Position numbers and translations under genes: made by a program. Below, one piece after another: positions 23,946-36,600 of a stretch of 60,000 nt of DNA. The stretch lies in the NCBI GenBank assembly GCA_914767715.1, contig OU612070.1:27022025-27082024 (forward strand), read 5' to 3'. This stretch comes from Membranipora membranacea. Lineage: Eukaryota; Bryozoa; Gymnolaemata; Cheilostomatida; Membraniporidae. The number at the start of each line of letters is the position of its first letter. The stretch's first letter is position 1. Below the pieces are notes generated by a model. That model was not told where the DNA came from. It did no database searches and was given only the letters and a program-made list of their open reading frames with translations.

Positions 23946-26245
23946 TTGACTTTGTCTGATAAAAAATTATTCAAATTATACGTGAATTATATGGCAGCGA
24001 TTGAACCTCCCGAAAATTACCTCAAAAATAGCAAACAATATGTTATTGTAAATAATGCTGTATCTCAGTACCGTGACATTAACATAGGAGTACCCCAAGG
24101 TTCAAACCTGGAGCCACTTTTATTTTTGATTTACATAAACGACCTCTTGAATGCAGCACCTGCATTAAATTACATACTGTATGCAGACGACACTAATATT
24201 TTTTGTACAGACCATGCTATTTTAAGTCAAGAATTAAACAAGTTGAAAATTGGTGCTTAGCTAATAAACTAGTACTTAACTATTCCAAAACATTTCAGGT
24301 AATTTTTAAATCCCCAAGAAAAGCTATCAGTGCCGATGATCATGTTATCAAACTAAATACCAACACCCTTGAACTGAAAAATGGAACTAAATTTTTAGGT
24401 ATTATCCTTGATTCAAATATTCCTTTTAAGTCGCACATAAATGAATTGTGCAAAAAATTAAATTTGGTTGTAATAATGATGCGTGTAGTCAGGCCATATT
24501 TTGACGAAAAAACAATGATCGAACTATATTACTCATTTTTTTACCCGCACCTGCTCTATTGATTGATTTATTAGCTATCACAAACATTAAATGTTGCGAA
24601 AAATGGATGCATATACTTTGCCATAATAAGAGCTTGCTACCAGTGTATGGAACTATGGACTTTTTTAAAAAAGAATCTCATTAAGTGTGATGCACATTTG
24701 CCTCAGAAAACAGTCTTTGCCCCATGAGCTGCGATATTTAATATGTCTAAGACGACCAGAAGGGCAATTCTCGAGAAAATCGTGTATAAAGTGGTCTTCA
24801 TCAGAAAAACAGCACATGATAATGGATTTAGTTCTCTGTTTAACAATGGTATCGAGATCGCCTACGTCAAGCCCTAAATTCTTGGCATCGTTGAAAACTT
24901 TTCTTAGTAATTTCTTGTCCTTAGCATATATGCTAGTGTGCAAAACAGGTAGACAATACATTAAGAGTGAAACTACAAAACTCTTGAACAGCATGGAGGC
25001 TAATGGCTTCGAACTCAGATACATAAAGTTTTTAACAACATACATCCTTTGACTTGCTTTGCCAGTTATTTTATGCACATAATCTTCGAATCTTAGTTTG
25101 TTATCAATGTCTACACCAAGGTATTTTACCTTTTCATAAAATGATATATTGGTGCCATCTAGGTTCAGTTTAGGAGTGTTAGGTTTGAGACGTTGAGTAG
25201 AGAAAAGCATTTCCTTTGTCTTAGAAGCATTAAGTAGTAAATCTAAATCAGTGCATTGTTCGGAGATTCTATTAATTTCAGAAAAATAATTACATAAGTC
25301 TAAATCATTACCAACTAATCCATTTACACAAGTGTCATCAGCGTATTTGAGTACTGTGATATTCGACAGTTTAGATGTAATCCTGTTTGTATAGATGGAG
25401 AATAATAGTGGCGAGAGTACACTGCCCTGGGGAGTTCCTGTATGAGTCAATATTGGTGCAGACAGTTGATTGTTGACCATTGTTTGCTGGACACGGTTAC
25501 TCAAGAAGCTAGTTACCCATCCTATAACTCTGGTGTCGAGATGTTGCAGCAGGGGGATTAGATACTCTACTCTGATGGTGTTGAAAGCAGAAGAAAAGTC
25601 CAAAAATAAACATCTTGCATAGTTAGAGGCTGCTTTGTCAATAAAGTGTGTGATAGTTGTTGTAAGGCATAAGACAGCATCCTGTGTTGATCTTTTCTGG
25701 CGGTAGGCAAACTGATGGCTGTCCATGGCTGTGTGTTTAGTTATGTATATTTTAAGTTGTCTCTCTAACATTTTACATAGGCAGCTGGTTATGGCTATCG
25801 GGCGGTAGTCTTTGAGTTGTGTTGGTGTGGTGACTTTTGGTAGTGGTTTTATTACAGCAGATTTCCATAGCTTAGGTGTTGTATGTTGCTCTATAGAGTT
25901 ATTGAAGAGTTTAGTATTAATAGGGGCTAGTTGGTAGGCACATATCCTGAGGACCTGAGGAATAGAGTTCTGGGGCCATGCTGCTGAAAATGACCTTAAA
26001 CGAGTAATAGTCCTCCAAAAGGCTTGTGTAAGAGTGATTTTAAAGAAAAAAACCAGAGATCATGTTTCAACCCTTTTTAAGACTTTAAATATAATGCCTT
26101 TGAATATGCTATTCCAATACTGCTCTTTAAAACTATTTTTAAGAACATTTTCGAATGAGTTTATCAACTCTCTTAAATCAGAACATGATTATAACACAAG
26201 ATTAAATAATTTACGAACAAAAAATGCCAAAAACAAGCAAGGTGA
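23946..26245 (+). mobile_element. CR1-like LINE reverse transcriptase relic, split by another LINE
   Basis: Two plus-strand pieces of one element: 23946-24559 and 25959-26245. The first piece holds RT core motifs: GVPQGSNLEPLLFLIYINDL, then YADDT (the catalytic YxDD), then a frameshift near 24220, then FLGIILDSNIPF and a region ending SFFYPHLLY. The second piece resumes in register with GIEFWGHAAENDLKRV and continues with VLQKACVRVIL and HDYNTR, the standard CR1/L2 C-terminal pattern. The 24560-25958 insertion sits exactly between LLY and GIEFWG. It lacks its N-terminal half and is frameshifted, so it is inactive. Confidence 0.8.
24560..25958 (-). mobile_element. 5'-truncated LINE inserted in another LINE
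   Basis: Minus-strand open frame from about 25950 to 24665 encoding a jockey/CR1-type reverse transcriptase. Visible in order: DYRPIAITSCLCK (RT motif 1-2), HQFAYRQKRSTQDAVL, FLDFSSAFNTI (first catalytic Asp), GTPQGSVLSPLLFSIYTN, and LKYADDT (catalytic YADD, residues about 139-146 of the 368-residue Met-started frame), then KYLGVDIDNKL and a C-terminal ENCPSGRLR region. The endonuclease and 5' part are absent. After the stop, about 100 bp of 3' untranslated sequence ends in AATAAATCAATCAAT at the junction, a LINE-type tail. The RT frame is uninterrupted, so it is younger than its host. No obvious target duplication. Confidence 0.85.
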
Positions 26246-26580
26246 GAGGTCCCTGTTGTGCCATGGTGTCAACCTTTACAACAGGTACCTAATGGGAGTG
26301 GAGACATGTACTCAGTCTGGTTCCTTGAGTGGCCTGGCGGCGCGCCTGTGGGAGGGGGTTTGATTGTGTGCAGGTTGCAAATGTTTCGCTCTGTCGTTCC
26401 GGCAGGCGAGTGTGGCGTCGAGAGTTCTAGTCGGGCAGTCTCCGCTATAGCTTAGTGCTATCTGACTGTCCCATTGCTATTTAACTTTTTATATACCTTT
26501 GATACCGTTTTACTCATTCTAGTTTTTATAGTAAGCAATAAACACACATAAAAAAAAAAGGTGGAGATGGGATTGCTGAC
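26246..26580. other. 3' region of the split LINE
   Basis: Follows the LINE C-terminus. It has GC-richer sequence and an A-rich run near 26550, and probably includes the host LINE 3' untranslated region. No gene seen. Confidence 0.35.
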
Positions 26581-26581
26581 A

Positions 26582-26778
26582 GTAATTTAATTACGCCTAG
26601 TATGACAACACACAACATTTTTCGTCAAAAAATAAAATGGAGATTGGTCTCTGATTTATTTGGTTGTACTAATAATTAACTTCTACAATAATGCCTGCGC
26701 AACTCAGACACCAATCTCCGTTTTATTTTTTGACAAAATGTGTTGTTTGTTGTCATTACTAGGCGTAAATAAATTATT
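26582..26778. mobile_element. Foldback MITE (~197 bp)
   Basis: Arms of about 72 bp (26583-26655 and 26707-26778) are inverted copies: each contains CCAATCTCC(A/G)TTTTATTTTTTGAC and TAGGCGTAA in opposite orientations, around a 50-bp loop. It lies directly against the inner end of the right inverted-repeat arm. Confidence 0.8.
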
Positions 26779-27212
26779 ACGATGTAACAGCTTAGCTCTA
26801 GCTTTGATGGTACATGTGACAAATCAATACAAGTGGATTTATCAGGGTGTAATTATGTAGTCTTTTATGGTCTCGGTGAATTTGGTTACTTGTTAAGCAT
26901 TCTTAAAGAGGACTTTATAAAGGTTAGAAGGTCTTCGTTAACTTGCTCAACGACCAACAATTTGGGTTTGCTCACATAAGGTCGAAGAATTCTTACCAAA
27001 AAAAATTAGGAGAGGCTAACGAAAAAAGCAGAGTTGGCGGAAGATCTGAAAGTAAAATCCAAAAAAATCTGCGGAGCATTTCAATCAAGGCCCTATTGCA
27101 TACACCCTTTACAAATAAAGAACCATTCACGCCAAATCTGTGTCAATACCTCTTGACGACTTCAATCATTGGCCAAATCAAAACATTTCGAACTGGGTTT
27201 TTAATATCTGTG
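26779..27212 (-). repeat. Right arm of the ~430-bp inverted repeat
   Basis: Inverted copy of 22252-22681; see that entry. It ends in AATATCTGTG, complementary to the CACAGATATT at the left end of the other arm. Confidence 0.8.
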
Positions 27213-27226
27213 TCAGGATGTTGATA

Positions 27227-27597
27227 AATACCCTTTTATGACAGCAGTAATGAATTCTGAGGTAACAATAAACAACCCTAAGAAGTGAAAAAAAATGATT
27301 CAAATGACATGAAAAATACTCAATAATTATCCAATGCACAATATATAACATTGATATTCAACTACCCACAGTGTTTTGAAGTTTGTATGCTCCTATCTAC
27401 TACTCGCAGCAAATTATAATCACAAATATGCATCAAATGAGAAGACAACTCGGTATTTCTGTTGAGTTGCGACATTTGCGACGTTTGTGGGTTTGCGACG
27501 TTATAAAAAGCCTTCGTCGCAACGTTTTTGGGATTGCGACGTTAGTGCAACGCTAGATTGCGATGTTTTGACGTTTGCGACGTTTGTGGGTTCAACA
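27227..27597 (+). mobile_element. Partial second copy of the GCGACGTT MITE
   Basis: Matches the right half of the 5809-6937 element (about 6537-6937) in the same orientation, including the GCGACGTT-rich end and the terminal GGGTTCAACA. The left half is missing. Its left border lies within 20 bp of the outer end of the inverted-repeat arm. Confidence 0.8.
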
Positions 27598-27689
27598 GGG
27601 ATCTTTATACTGCCTGCAAGCACACAGTACACCTCCGGTATTTATGGTCTTGATCTGAACAGACCTGGCTAGGATGAATAGCTTGCCAG

Positions 27690-27785
27690 TGCCATATCAG
27701 AATTGACGGACGGCACCGGGAAACGAACCTGGATCATAAGATCACAATTCCTTACCCTTAACCGCCAGACCTCTCCTGACCAGCC
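27690..27785 (-). mobile_element. tRNA-like SINE head
   Basis: On the minus strand it reads as a tRNA-like sequence with an A-box-like GTCTGGCGGTTAAGGG and a B box GGTTCGTTTCCCG. It has no clean tRNA ends, so a tRNA-derived SINE is more likely than a functional tRNA. Confidence 0.45.
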
Positions 27786-28026
27786 TAATTATAATTGTTT
27801 GTTTGTGTATTTGTATTTTGCTTCATATTGAATCATGCATGTGTCATCGGAAATATCCAAACAATCTGTTCTTATGTGAAACATGATCTGATTTGCCTTG
27901 ATCATTGATCGGTGAAGTCAGAAATAAAGTCCATATACAATGAGAAAAAATCATTACCCTATGAATTAAAAAATCAATAGTGATTTTTTTTGTACAATAG
28001 CCATCCATCTGATTATCCTACCATGG

Positions 28027-28997
28027 CATACTTGCCAAGTCTCCCGATTTAGGCGTGACCCTCCAGATTTTTACACCCACCTCCCACTTTTTGTAAATCT
28101 CACTATTTCCTCCAGATTTTAGAGAAAACAGCCCAATCGCAATTTTTTGATAGTTATCCAAGCACATGTTGTTGTTGTTGACTAGTTACTGTTAAGGTCT
28201 TTGCACACAAAATTGAAAGGAATTATAAAATTAAAGAATCCTAACAAATTTACCTGTTTGGTTAAGATTCAGCCTATTATTATAAATGACCAATAGCATC
28301 TTCTTATAACTGGCTGTCATTGGTCACAATATAAAGTAGCTAGTCAAGTGCATACATTTAGTTTTCATTTCCTTTCAGATCACACATTTTTTAGTATTAA
28401 TTTTGTACTGTCTACTCTAGTTAAATTTAAGTGAAGGGAAATAGTAACCTAACAATTCCAAAGGTAGGTCCACTACAATTTAACAAAGCTTGGACCAAAG
28501 ACTTTGAAACATATTTAATGTTAGTCAAACAGGAATATAGTACCTTATCTGGATTCTCACTGTCTGTGACTGAGCACATTTTCAGATCTTGATGATGCAT
28601 GGGCACTTGTAGCCTGTCTTGACAGGCAAGGGTCCCTGGGACTTACATGCCTCTACTTTGCCAATGGGGTGTTTGATACTGGACATTGACAATGTAAAGG
28701 CATGTATGTAAGAGTCCCAGTGGCCCATGGATTGATTGTAATTGTTTAAAGAGTGTATTTCACCTCAGTTTGATATTTTATATTACTAGTACAAACATGA
28801 AATTATTTGGGGTCAAATATACCTTTTTAGCCCTTCCTAGTGGCTGGAAACGCTCTCAGAGCTTTTGCAGACGGGGCTCCGCCCCGTACCTCGTTGGATG
28901 ACTCGGGTGCGAAGCACCCGAGTCACCCACGTTGTGGTGCAGTATCGCCGTAAAATGGAATCTCCCTATTTTTAATTTAGATTACTTGGCAAGTATG
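28027..28997. mobile_element. hAT-like non-autonomous transposon (971 bp)
   Basis: Terminal inverted repeats CATACTTGCCAAGT / ACTTGGCAAGTATG are flanked by a perfect 8-bp duplication TACCATGG (28019-28026, 28998-29005). Inside are an imperfect hairpin around 28630-28725 and two strong GC-rich hairpins: ACGGGGCTCCGCCCCGT near 28871, and GACTCGGGTG with its complement CACCCGAGTC near 28900-28924. No transposase seen. Confidence 0.85.
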
Positions 28998-29005
28998 TAC
29001 CATGG

Positions 29006-30658
29006 TATGTTTTTATTTCAGATAGAGAGAGATAGTACCATGATAGCCTGTCTACATTTGGTGCATACTGTCTTGTGAAATTTAGAAATTCTTAGACGTC
29101 CGTCAAATCAAGCATAAAATGCTACCAGACGGTTTACACAGTAACAATATTATCAGAAAGACACAGCCTGCACCTGATTGTTCAACCACTCCGGTTACCA
29201 GGATTGTTTTATACACATTTATCTCAATTTGTTTCAAAAGTTCAAAATTTTTTAGAGGTTACGCTGAGGCACATCAGGTTCGATCTTTACCTTGTAGCAC
29301 AAGTTTGTTCCCTCTGTGGTGGTGGAAAGACAGAGCAAAAGTAGGGTATTGAGATGCCTTGATACCCGACTTTTGCAATACCCTTCCGCCACCACAGAGG
29401 GAACTAACCTGTTCTATTACTTTGTAGCAATGCATGGCATATTACACATGATACTGATAAAATATTAAGCTTGTCTAATACAGCTCCCTCAACACTGCTA
29501 CCCTAAATCTCTGAGTCAAGTCAAGCATGTTCCAGGATAATTAGGGTTTTAATGCCACTTGCTGCAATTGGTAGGTAACTGGAATGCAATGAGCTATCTT
29601 TGCCAATTTCAGAGCAGAATAAGATTGAAATACCAAATCAGAAGCCTCTTTTGCTTACCGGCCTCAGCTTATTTAATACCGGCACACATAAAGTTTAAAC
29701 TCACCTGCAGATAAACTTTACCCTCACTTAAGACCACGCAGAGATAAATTAATAATTGAGAAATTTTCTATTGAAAAAACTGTAAATCTGAAGACTTGGG
29801 CTTATGTTAAAATTTGTAAGAATTTTAGAAGGCCTATTAAACCATGTCTTCTTTATCAAACTATTGGCTTTTACTAGGGTTGCCTCGGTGCATTGGTTTG
29901 CAGTAGAGGATTTACTGTGCATGTGGAACCATTACTGCTTTATGTAAATTCTTTGCAAGTGGCGTCTATTTTCTACCAGGGAGTTTGGGCTAAAAAGAAA
30001 TAGAGGTGACATGATTAGAATTTGCATGTCGGGACTAACTCCCTGGTTCTACAGCATCGCACAAGTCTCCATTTTTTATTCATGGAAGAATATATATAGC
30101 CGCCATACAATAACTAACATGCCTTCAGCATACACAAAGATGATTAAATAGTGGAGGGATCTTCTTGTGGAGTTAAAAGTCTTTGGTGATGATTGAGGAG
30201 GATTGGGTGAAGGGAATATTATGACACAGCAGTCTCTCTTTAGTACAGCATCTATCTTGCCTGGCCAGATCATACAACCTCACTACCTACAATGTCATGT
30301 CACACCTATATTATATATTGTCTAGCGCTGTAAAGGCTGAACTATACAGCACTAACAATACAATAGTGAATAATATTTATTGATCAGGCAGGGTATATAT
30401 ATATCTGAACAACAATATAATTTCTGTTCATTATTGTTTAACAGTTATATAGGTGCATGAAACGCAGTGAGGTCAATGACTTTTTTGTATGAGTATTTAT
30501 AATCTTTGGTGAGACACAAATGATAAAAATTTTAGTTCAATTGGGGCATTAGCCAATAGTCAAGCAGATGAGCTTTGTGTAGGCTATCTGCTGTATACTA
30601 GATTTTAATTGAGCATCACTAAGTCTGTACAGCAGGGAGTTTGAGAGCATCAGGAACC
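29006..30658. other. Intergenic, foldback only
   Basis: Apart from the foldback at 29297-29412, no gene or repeat can be supported. The end next to 30658 is the 5' flank of the sulfotransferase gene; I see no convincing TATA box there. Confidence 0.4.
29297..29412. repeat. Foldback repeat
   Basis: GTTCCCTCTGTGGTGG at the left is complementary to CCACCACAGAGGGAAC at the right. The inner arms AAAAGTAGGGTAT and ATACCCGACTTTT extend the hairpin, leaving a loop of about a dozen bases. Confidence 0.85.
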
Positions 30659-33600
30659 ATGAGACAACTAGTAGAATGTCAGAAGAAAGCTGTCATCATT
30701 ATCTGTCTGGCTCTGTGCATATCTGTGTTCTGTTTCATCACAAGATCTAATGAGTAAGTAGGGAGCTTCTGTGCACCATTGGCAATTGTGGGTTAAAATC
30801 GCATGTCTTGTCTCTGTACGAAGACTGAGAAATAAAGTTGCCTCGAGGGCGCAGCCGCCATATTTGGCGCCAATTTTCTCTCAGTTTGAAAGCAGGCTGG
30901 ATCACACCTGGGGCGTCAATTGAGCCCAGTAGTCGGTAGACTGCAGCGGGATTCGAACCTAAGACCTCAAACTCCTGCGCGTCAGAGGCCAGGCGCCCTT
31001 ACCAACTGAGCTACCTTCATACTCACTCATCACATTAAATTATTTTACTGACTCCTAGAACAAAGGATAAAAGTTGTATTCCCAGCACTTCACGTTCTTC
31101 ACGCTGACACTTAATGTATTTGATGTTTAGTCCCTATGCAGGCCTATTTAAATCTGGTTTACTTGCGTTTAGCCAACAAAACACCTGTAGTTACATTCTT
31201 ACTTTGTTTTATTGTGATAGAATGATGGAGCAAAGAACTCCCTCTCCAGTTCATTGGATGCAGCATTTATTTCTTTTTTTAGACACGTTATTAGCTGTTC
31301 AGTAGTTAAGATCAATTAGAACATGCAACATCGTGATGAAATGTATACCAATATGGTGACTGCATGTAAATGTTGAAAAAATCTGGGATGGTTTACAGAT
31401 TTAGTCACAGGCAAATATGAGCATTTAGAATAATGAATATACTTCCACTCTACCAAATTTGACTACAAGTAACTTTTCCATATTACTAACAGTACAATAC
31501 TTAATAGAGATGTTTTAGTCGCCCTGGATGGCAACATCGAGTTGTCGATTTGCTAATATTTGCACATGCAAAAATAATTAGATCTAGTCAGGCCATTGGA
31601 TTTTATTCTTCTCATAAATTGGTCCGGTAGTGGATACTTGCGATTATTCTGTAATGTTAGTCGCCATCAGAGTACTGTCTCCATGCTTTGTGATACCAAG
31701 CCCCTGTTACTCCTTGGCGAGACTCAGGGGTCATGCATTATGATAATATGATGATATAATGCAATCAGATATGTCATGTAAAGTGCTGTCAGCAACAACA
31801 TTTTGAGGATTTGTTCATGGGAGGTTTTTGATTTTTTTTTCATAAATTTGTGAGAAGCCAACCAGTGGGTGCTAGAAAGATTAGGTAGGAAGACATATAC
31901 AATGAGTCGTAAACTTTAGTCTAGGTATTCTGAGTAGTTGACCGATAACAGGCCATAAATAACCAACATGTTGCTAGTCTGAGCCCCCCCCCCAGACTTG
32001 AGCCCCTCGCCCGACGATGTCTGATGTGTGTATTGTATTAGATAGGATATCGTGCTTTGCGTATTGTGGGTTACATAAGATTTATCATGTGTCCTGTTTA
32101 GAGTTACGCTGTTTTACAGTTGCTTGGCATCAGTGTTGTAAGAGCCTATTGTTATGCATAACTTTGAACCTAACCTGGCATAATATATATTCTGTAGTAT
32201 TGCAGTGTTTTGAAAATTGATCCTCAGCATCTTTGTGCTCATGCTTTCACTTATTCACAAGTGATTTTGATATGATAACATCCTTTTTAAAATTCTTCAT
32301 GTAAATTGAGTGCACTATCACTATGGTTCCATGCTTCGAATTTGTGGTTCACTCCAATTTCGAATGGTTAGAATCCAGTGGATGCTAACCATTCCCATAA
32401 TGGAAAAAAACATGAAAATCATCTGCTGCGGCCGGGACTTGAACCCCTTGAACCCCGGTCTCTCGCTTTTAATCCCTTTAAAGGCATTGTGTGCAAGCGA
32501 CTAACCATTCAGCCACGCCGCCAATTAGGAAGTAGAGCGAACTAACACGGTATGGGTATTTGCGTCCAAAAGTCATTCGTCACAATCTGAAAGTGACTTT
32601 AATGTAATTTCAATGGGATGATTACTCCCAAAATCCTTACGAAATCGCAACATGGAATCATAGTGTATGAGTATTTTATCCAGTTGGATTGTTTATTTAT
32701 AAATCATTGAATCTGAAAATAGAACAACTGTTAGATATTCATACATGACTTGTGTTTCCTTTTGACAAACTAAAGGTCTAGCATTCTTAGTCATTGTTCT
32801 GGATTGTGTCACATCTTAAAAATTATCTGAGAGGTTGAATGTTTGACAAAAAGCACATAATAAGTATCCTGTTTATGACAAAACAGAGGTTAGCTGCCCC
32901 AGAAGAGGGACGCAAGTTGCCAAAAACCCTCATACTGAGAGTGTTATACATCCTAGAAAACTAAAATGCATTTTAGAGGACAGGCCATGGAGGACCCCCT
33001 GAACACAAGTGTGAAGCAAGCTGCCAAAAACTGAAAAAGGGCACTAATTTCCAAATTGCAGCTTTGATCTTAGTCAATAGGCTGAGAAGTAAAAAGCAAA
33101 ACGAATATCAATATTATGAGATACTCTTGCAATCCCACTTACGATTTCGGCAGTTATCCCTATTGGCTAAGATGAAAGTGTCACTGCCAATGGGCAATTA
33201 GTGCCTGTTTCAGTTTCTGGTAGCTTGCTGCAAACTTATGATTAGGAGGTCCACCATAGCCTCATCTCTAGGATACAATCTAGTTTTCTAAAATGTATCA
33301 GCCTCTCAGTACGAGGACATCAGGCAACTTGAGTCCCTCTTTAGTTTTGTTTTGTCTCTGTTTTATCATCAACAGGACTGACACTTGCTAGCCCAACTTG
33401 GACCACCAATTGGTGTAACTTGCATCAGATTACTGAAACAATTTGTCATCCTTCCCGTGTGGTGTAGTTATCTTAATCCTAATCCATGCAGTAATATATT
33501 TTTTTTGTTTTCAGCGATTCATATCACAGAATATCCTTACTAAAACCTGTTAGATTAAGAACATCAACAGCGGCGATGCCGCAACAGACTCAGGAGATAT

Positions 33601-36600
33601 GTAACAAGATCCTAAATCAACAGCGCTGTGTCAACCAATCAGATTACTCCGTACAACTCATTGCAGCGGCACCTGGGTCAAGAAGTGACTGGTGTAGAGC
33701 AACTCTTGCTCTTATAACAGGTGAAAAATGACCCACCTTATGTTGTTGGTACAATGCTTGTGTTTCCTATTGACTTTAGAAGTTATCATGTCAATGAGCT
33801 TTACCCGTTCCTTCTTTTAATTTGGGGTTGGATGAATGGATAGCATCAATGGATGTGAAGCGGGACGGCTGGGTTCAAACCCTGATTTTGGCGGATCTTT
33901 TCGTGGAAATCAAAACATCCATTCAAATTGAGAGTAAGCACAACTTCATTCGGTGTGGGAAATTGATTCATTGAAACTAGTGATTATGGTATGCTCAAAA
34001 CTAGGGACCATAGGCAAAAGACATGTGTTTTGTCTATGGTGGCCACTAACACTGCAGTTCCATGGATTGACCTGCTGCTATATTTAGGGCTCTTCGAGCT
34101 ATGGAAATACCTCCTGGTTTGCACTGAGCCCAAAGGTTCAGTTTGCACTGAGCTACAGCGCGAGAAACAGCGTACTTGCAAGGCTGAGCAGTTGGCGATA
34201 GTGCCAGATTTTTTTTTATGTTATCATCTCAGATCTATGCTTGGGAATGTATGCATATTTCAAGGGCGAGCAAAGAGTGACAACTCAGTTTGATCAAGGC
34301 CGATTTCAAAATCCACATTGAAACATGGGAAGAAGTTTTTCTATCTTTCATGCAGATTCAGATTAACTAGTTTGCCAGACGTGACTGAGATATGTATTAA
34401 TGTATGTGTTGATGTATGTATGTATTCCCTCTACACCTGTGCCACCAGTTGAAAAATCGACACAATGTAAGAAGAATGTAAGAGATAATTTGGGATCCAT
34501 CAGGGCGTATGGTCTCTACCTTTCCGATAATGACAAGATGTGTTAAATATCAGGTAATCGGAAACCAGCTAGTCGGGTATAGGGGCGAGCAGGCGGTCCG
34601 GAGGACGGGCTACAAACTTTACTACTGACCTGGTTATTAATCTGTACAGCTTGTTTGAGGTTGATGTCTCATACTCAGTTGTTCTCCAGCGAAGGGAGAA
34701 TCTCAGTGTTGTCTTTTTTATCATTAGCTTCTGCCTGAGATCACAATTACTGTCTTTTATTGTTCCTAAAGGTTTCAAAGTAGGCACTGTATACCAATCA
34801 CTACCCGACATGAGGACATTGGATGATGTGCTGAAACGTGGGAAGTTACCAATATATTATAAATCACACTTCCCTTTTATGACAAACAGAGGCTATCAAA
34901 ACACACACCCTGATAAAGTTATATAGTGGTCATTAGAAATCCTCTTGATGCCGGCTTCTCCGAATACATCAGGTAGGCTGGAAGCAAGGAAATAGATGAA
35001 TGATCTTGTTCTTGATCGATAAAGTGCTCTATTGTACTTTCATCAAACTGATATAATGTACCTTCTGAGTATTATGTATTACATAATGAGATATCATTAC
35101 TTTGACAGCAGGTTTTCGCATTTTTTTGCCAAAATATGGATACCGATACTGAGGATCTAGAGCTGGTCATAACTCCATTTTTTAGGTTTTGCTAGATAAC
35201 ACTTTATCTGTGGCAGCGATGACTGTGCATATTGCATCTACAACGTACGACATCAATACTTGCCTTCTTATAATATCTTTTTTTGTTTCTAAGCAGATGG
35301 TCTTATTCGCTTCTTGCACCAAACTAGATTTCATAATAAAATAGGCGTCTGTATAAACAGGAGGATGGTAAGTGTAAAAGCAATAAAGAGCAAAAGAGGA
35401 GGTAGAGGCAAATATGGCCAGCTCACTGAAGTTGTGAATGTGAAAGATTTCTTGATGAATTCAACCGATGATGCTGGACTGCAGCCATCAAAACGTAAGT
35501 GAACTGTAAACAATGTGAAAATGAATGCTCATTATGCAGTTGTTATAAATTGGATATTAGCATGCACCAAATTTATTTTCCAATAAATATATAAATGGAA
35601 TAGACTCTGCAAAACCATCTTTACAATTTTATACTTCAATGACAGGTAATGGGTAGGTCAGTATTTGTTGACAAAAGAAATAATTTGAAAAGGACACTCA
35701 ACATTTTTCGGGATGTCAAAGCTTGTTTATATAACTAATACTTATTAGCTTTGAAATGAATCAAAAGATTCAATGCCCACAACGATACAACCCAAACCAT
35801 CAAAACACGATATTAATGAAATTATGTATCATTCACCAAAATCTTTGTATTAGATTGCACCCATCAAGTGAAATTTGAGAAAAAATGACAGCTAGCATTA
35901 ACTGCATTTCCATGGATCGACCTGAGGCTATTTTCAGGGCTCTTCTAGCCATCGAAACACCTGCCGGTTTGCACTGATGTCGAAGGATCAGTTCGCGCTG
36001 AGCTCTGTGAGCCACTTCGAACTTGGGTGGCCTGAGTTCAAATCGTGGTGGCGGCAGATGTTTTTATTTCTTAGAAATGGATGCATATTTTGAGATCGAG
36101 CCAAGAGGGGACAACTCAGCTCGATCCAGGCCGGCCTCGAAATTCACATGGAAACATAGTGATTAACTGCTGTGACTCACAGTTTCGTATTAAAGATTAC
36201 CGATGTAATCATAGATAAGTTGTTTGCATATATTAACTTACATCATATGTTATTATGTGAATGCAGGATTCGAGGAATACTTGACCACTTATTTAGCTCG
36301 ATGGAGGCGGCATCATACCTACTGGTTATCAGAGTACAGCGGTCAGCTAATGGTTGTTTTATATCAGGACTTGGTCGATGACATCACACAGTTCATGCCG
36401 ATGGCGAAATTCTTTGGTTATGATTCCCAACGCGATAAAGAAAAGTGAGTATTAAGGCTTGTCATGGTGATGGGGGGGGGGGGGGGGTGGTGCTGGACTA
36501 TTTGAATTCAGTCAGATTATGAAATGGACAAGCCAAGATGAGCATCCTTTGTTTAGAAAAAATGTCTCTTTTCCACATAGTTAGGGACTTTGACTGTTAT

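Noticed and set aside
30935-31014. Functional tRNA gene on the minus strand
   Set aside because: A and B boxes are present, but the arm between them is too long and irregular and a SINE-like body follows. A tRNA-derived SINE fits better.
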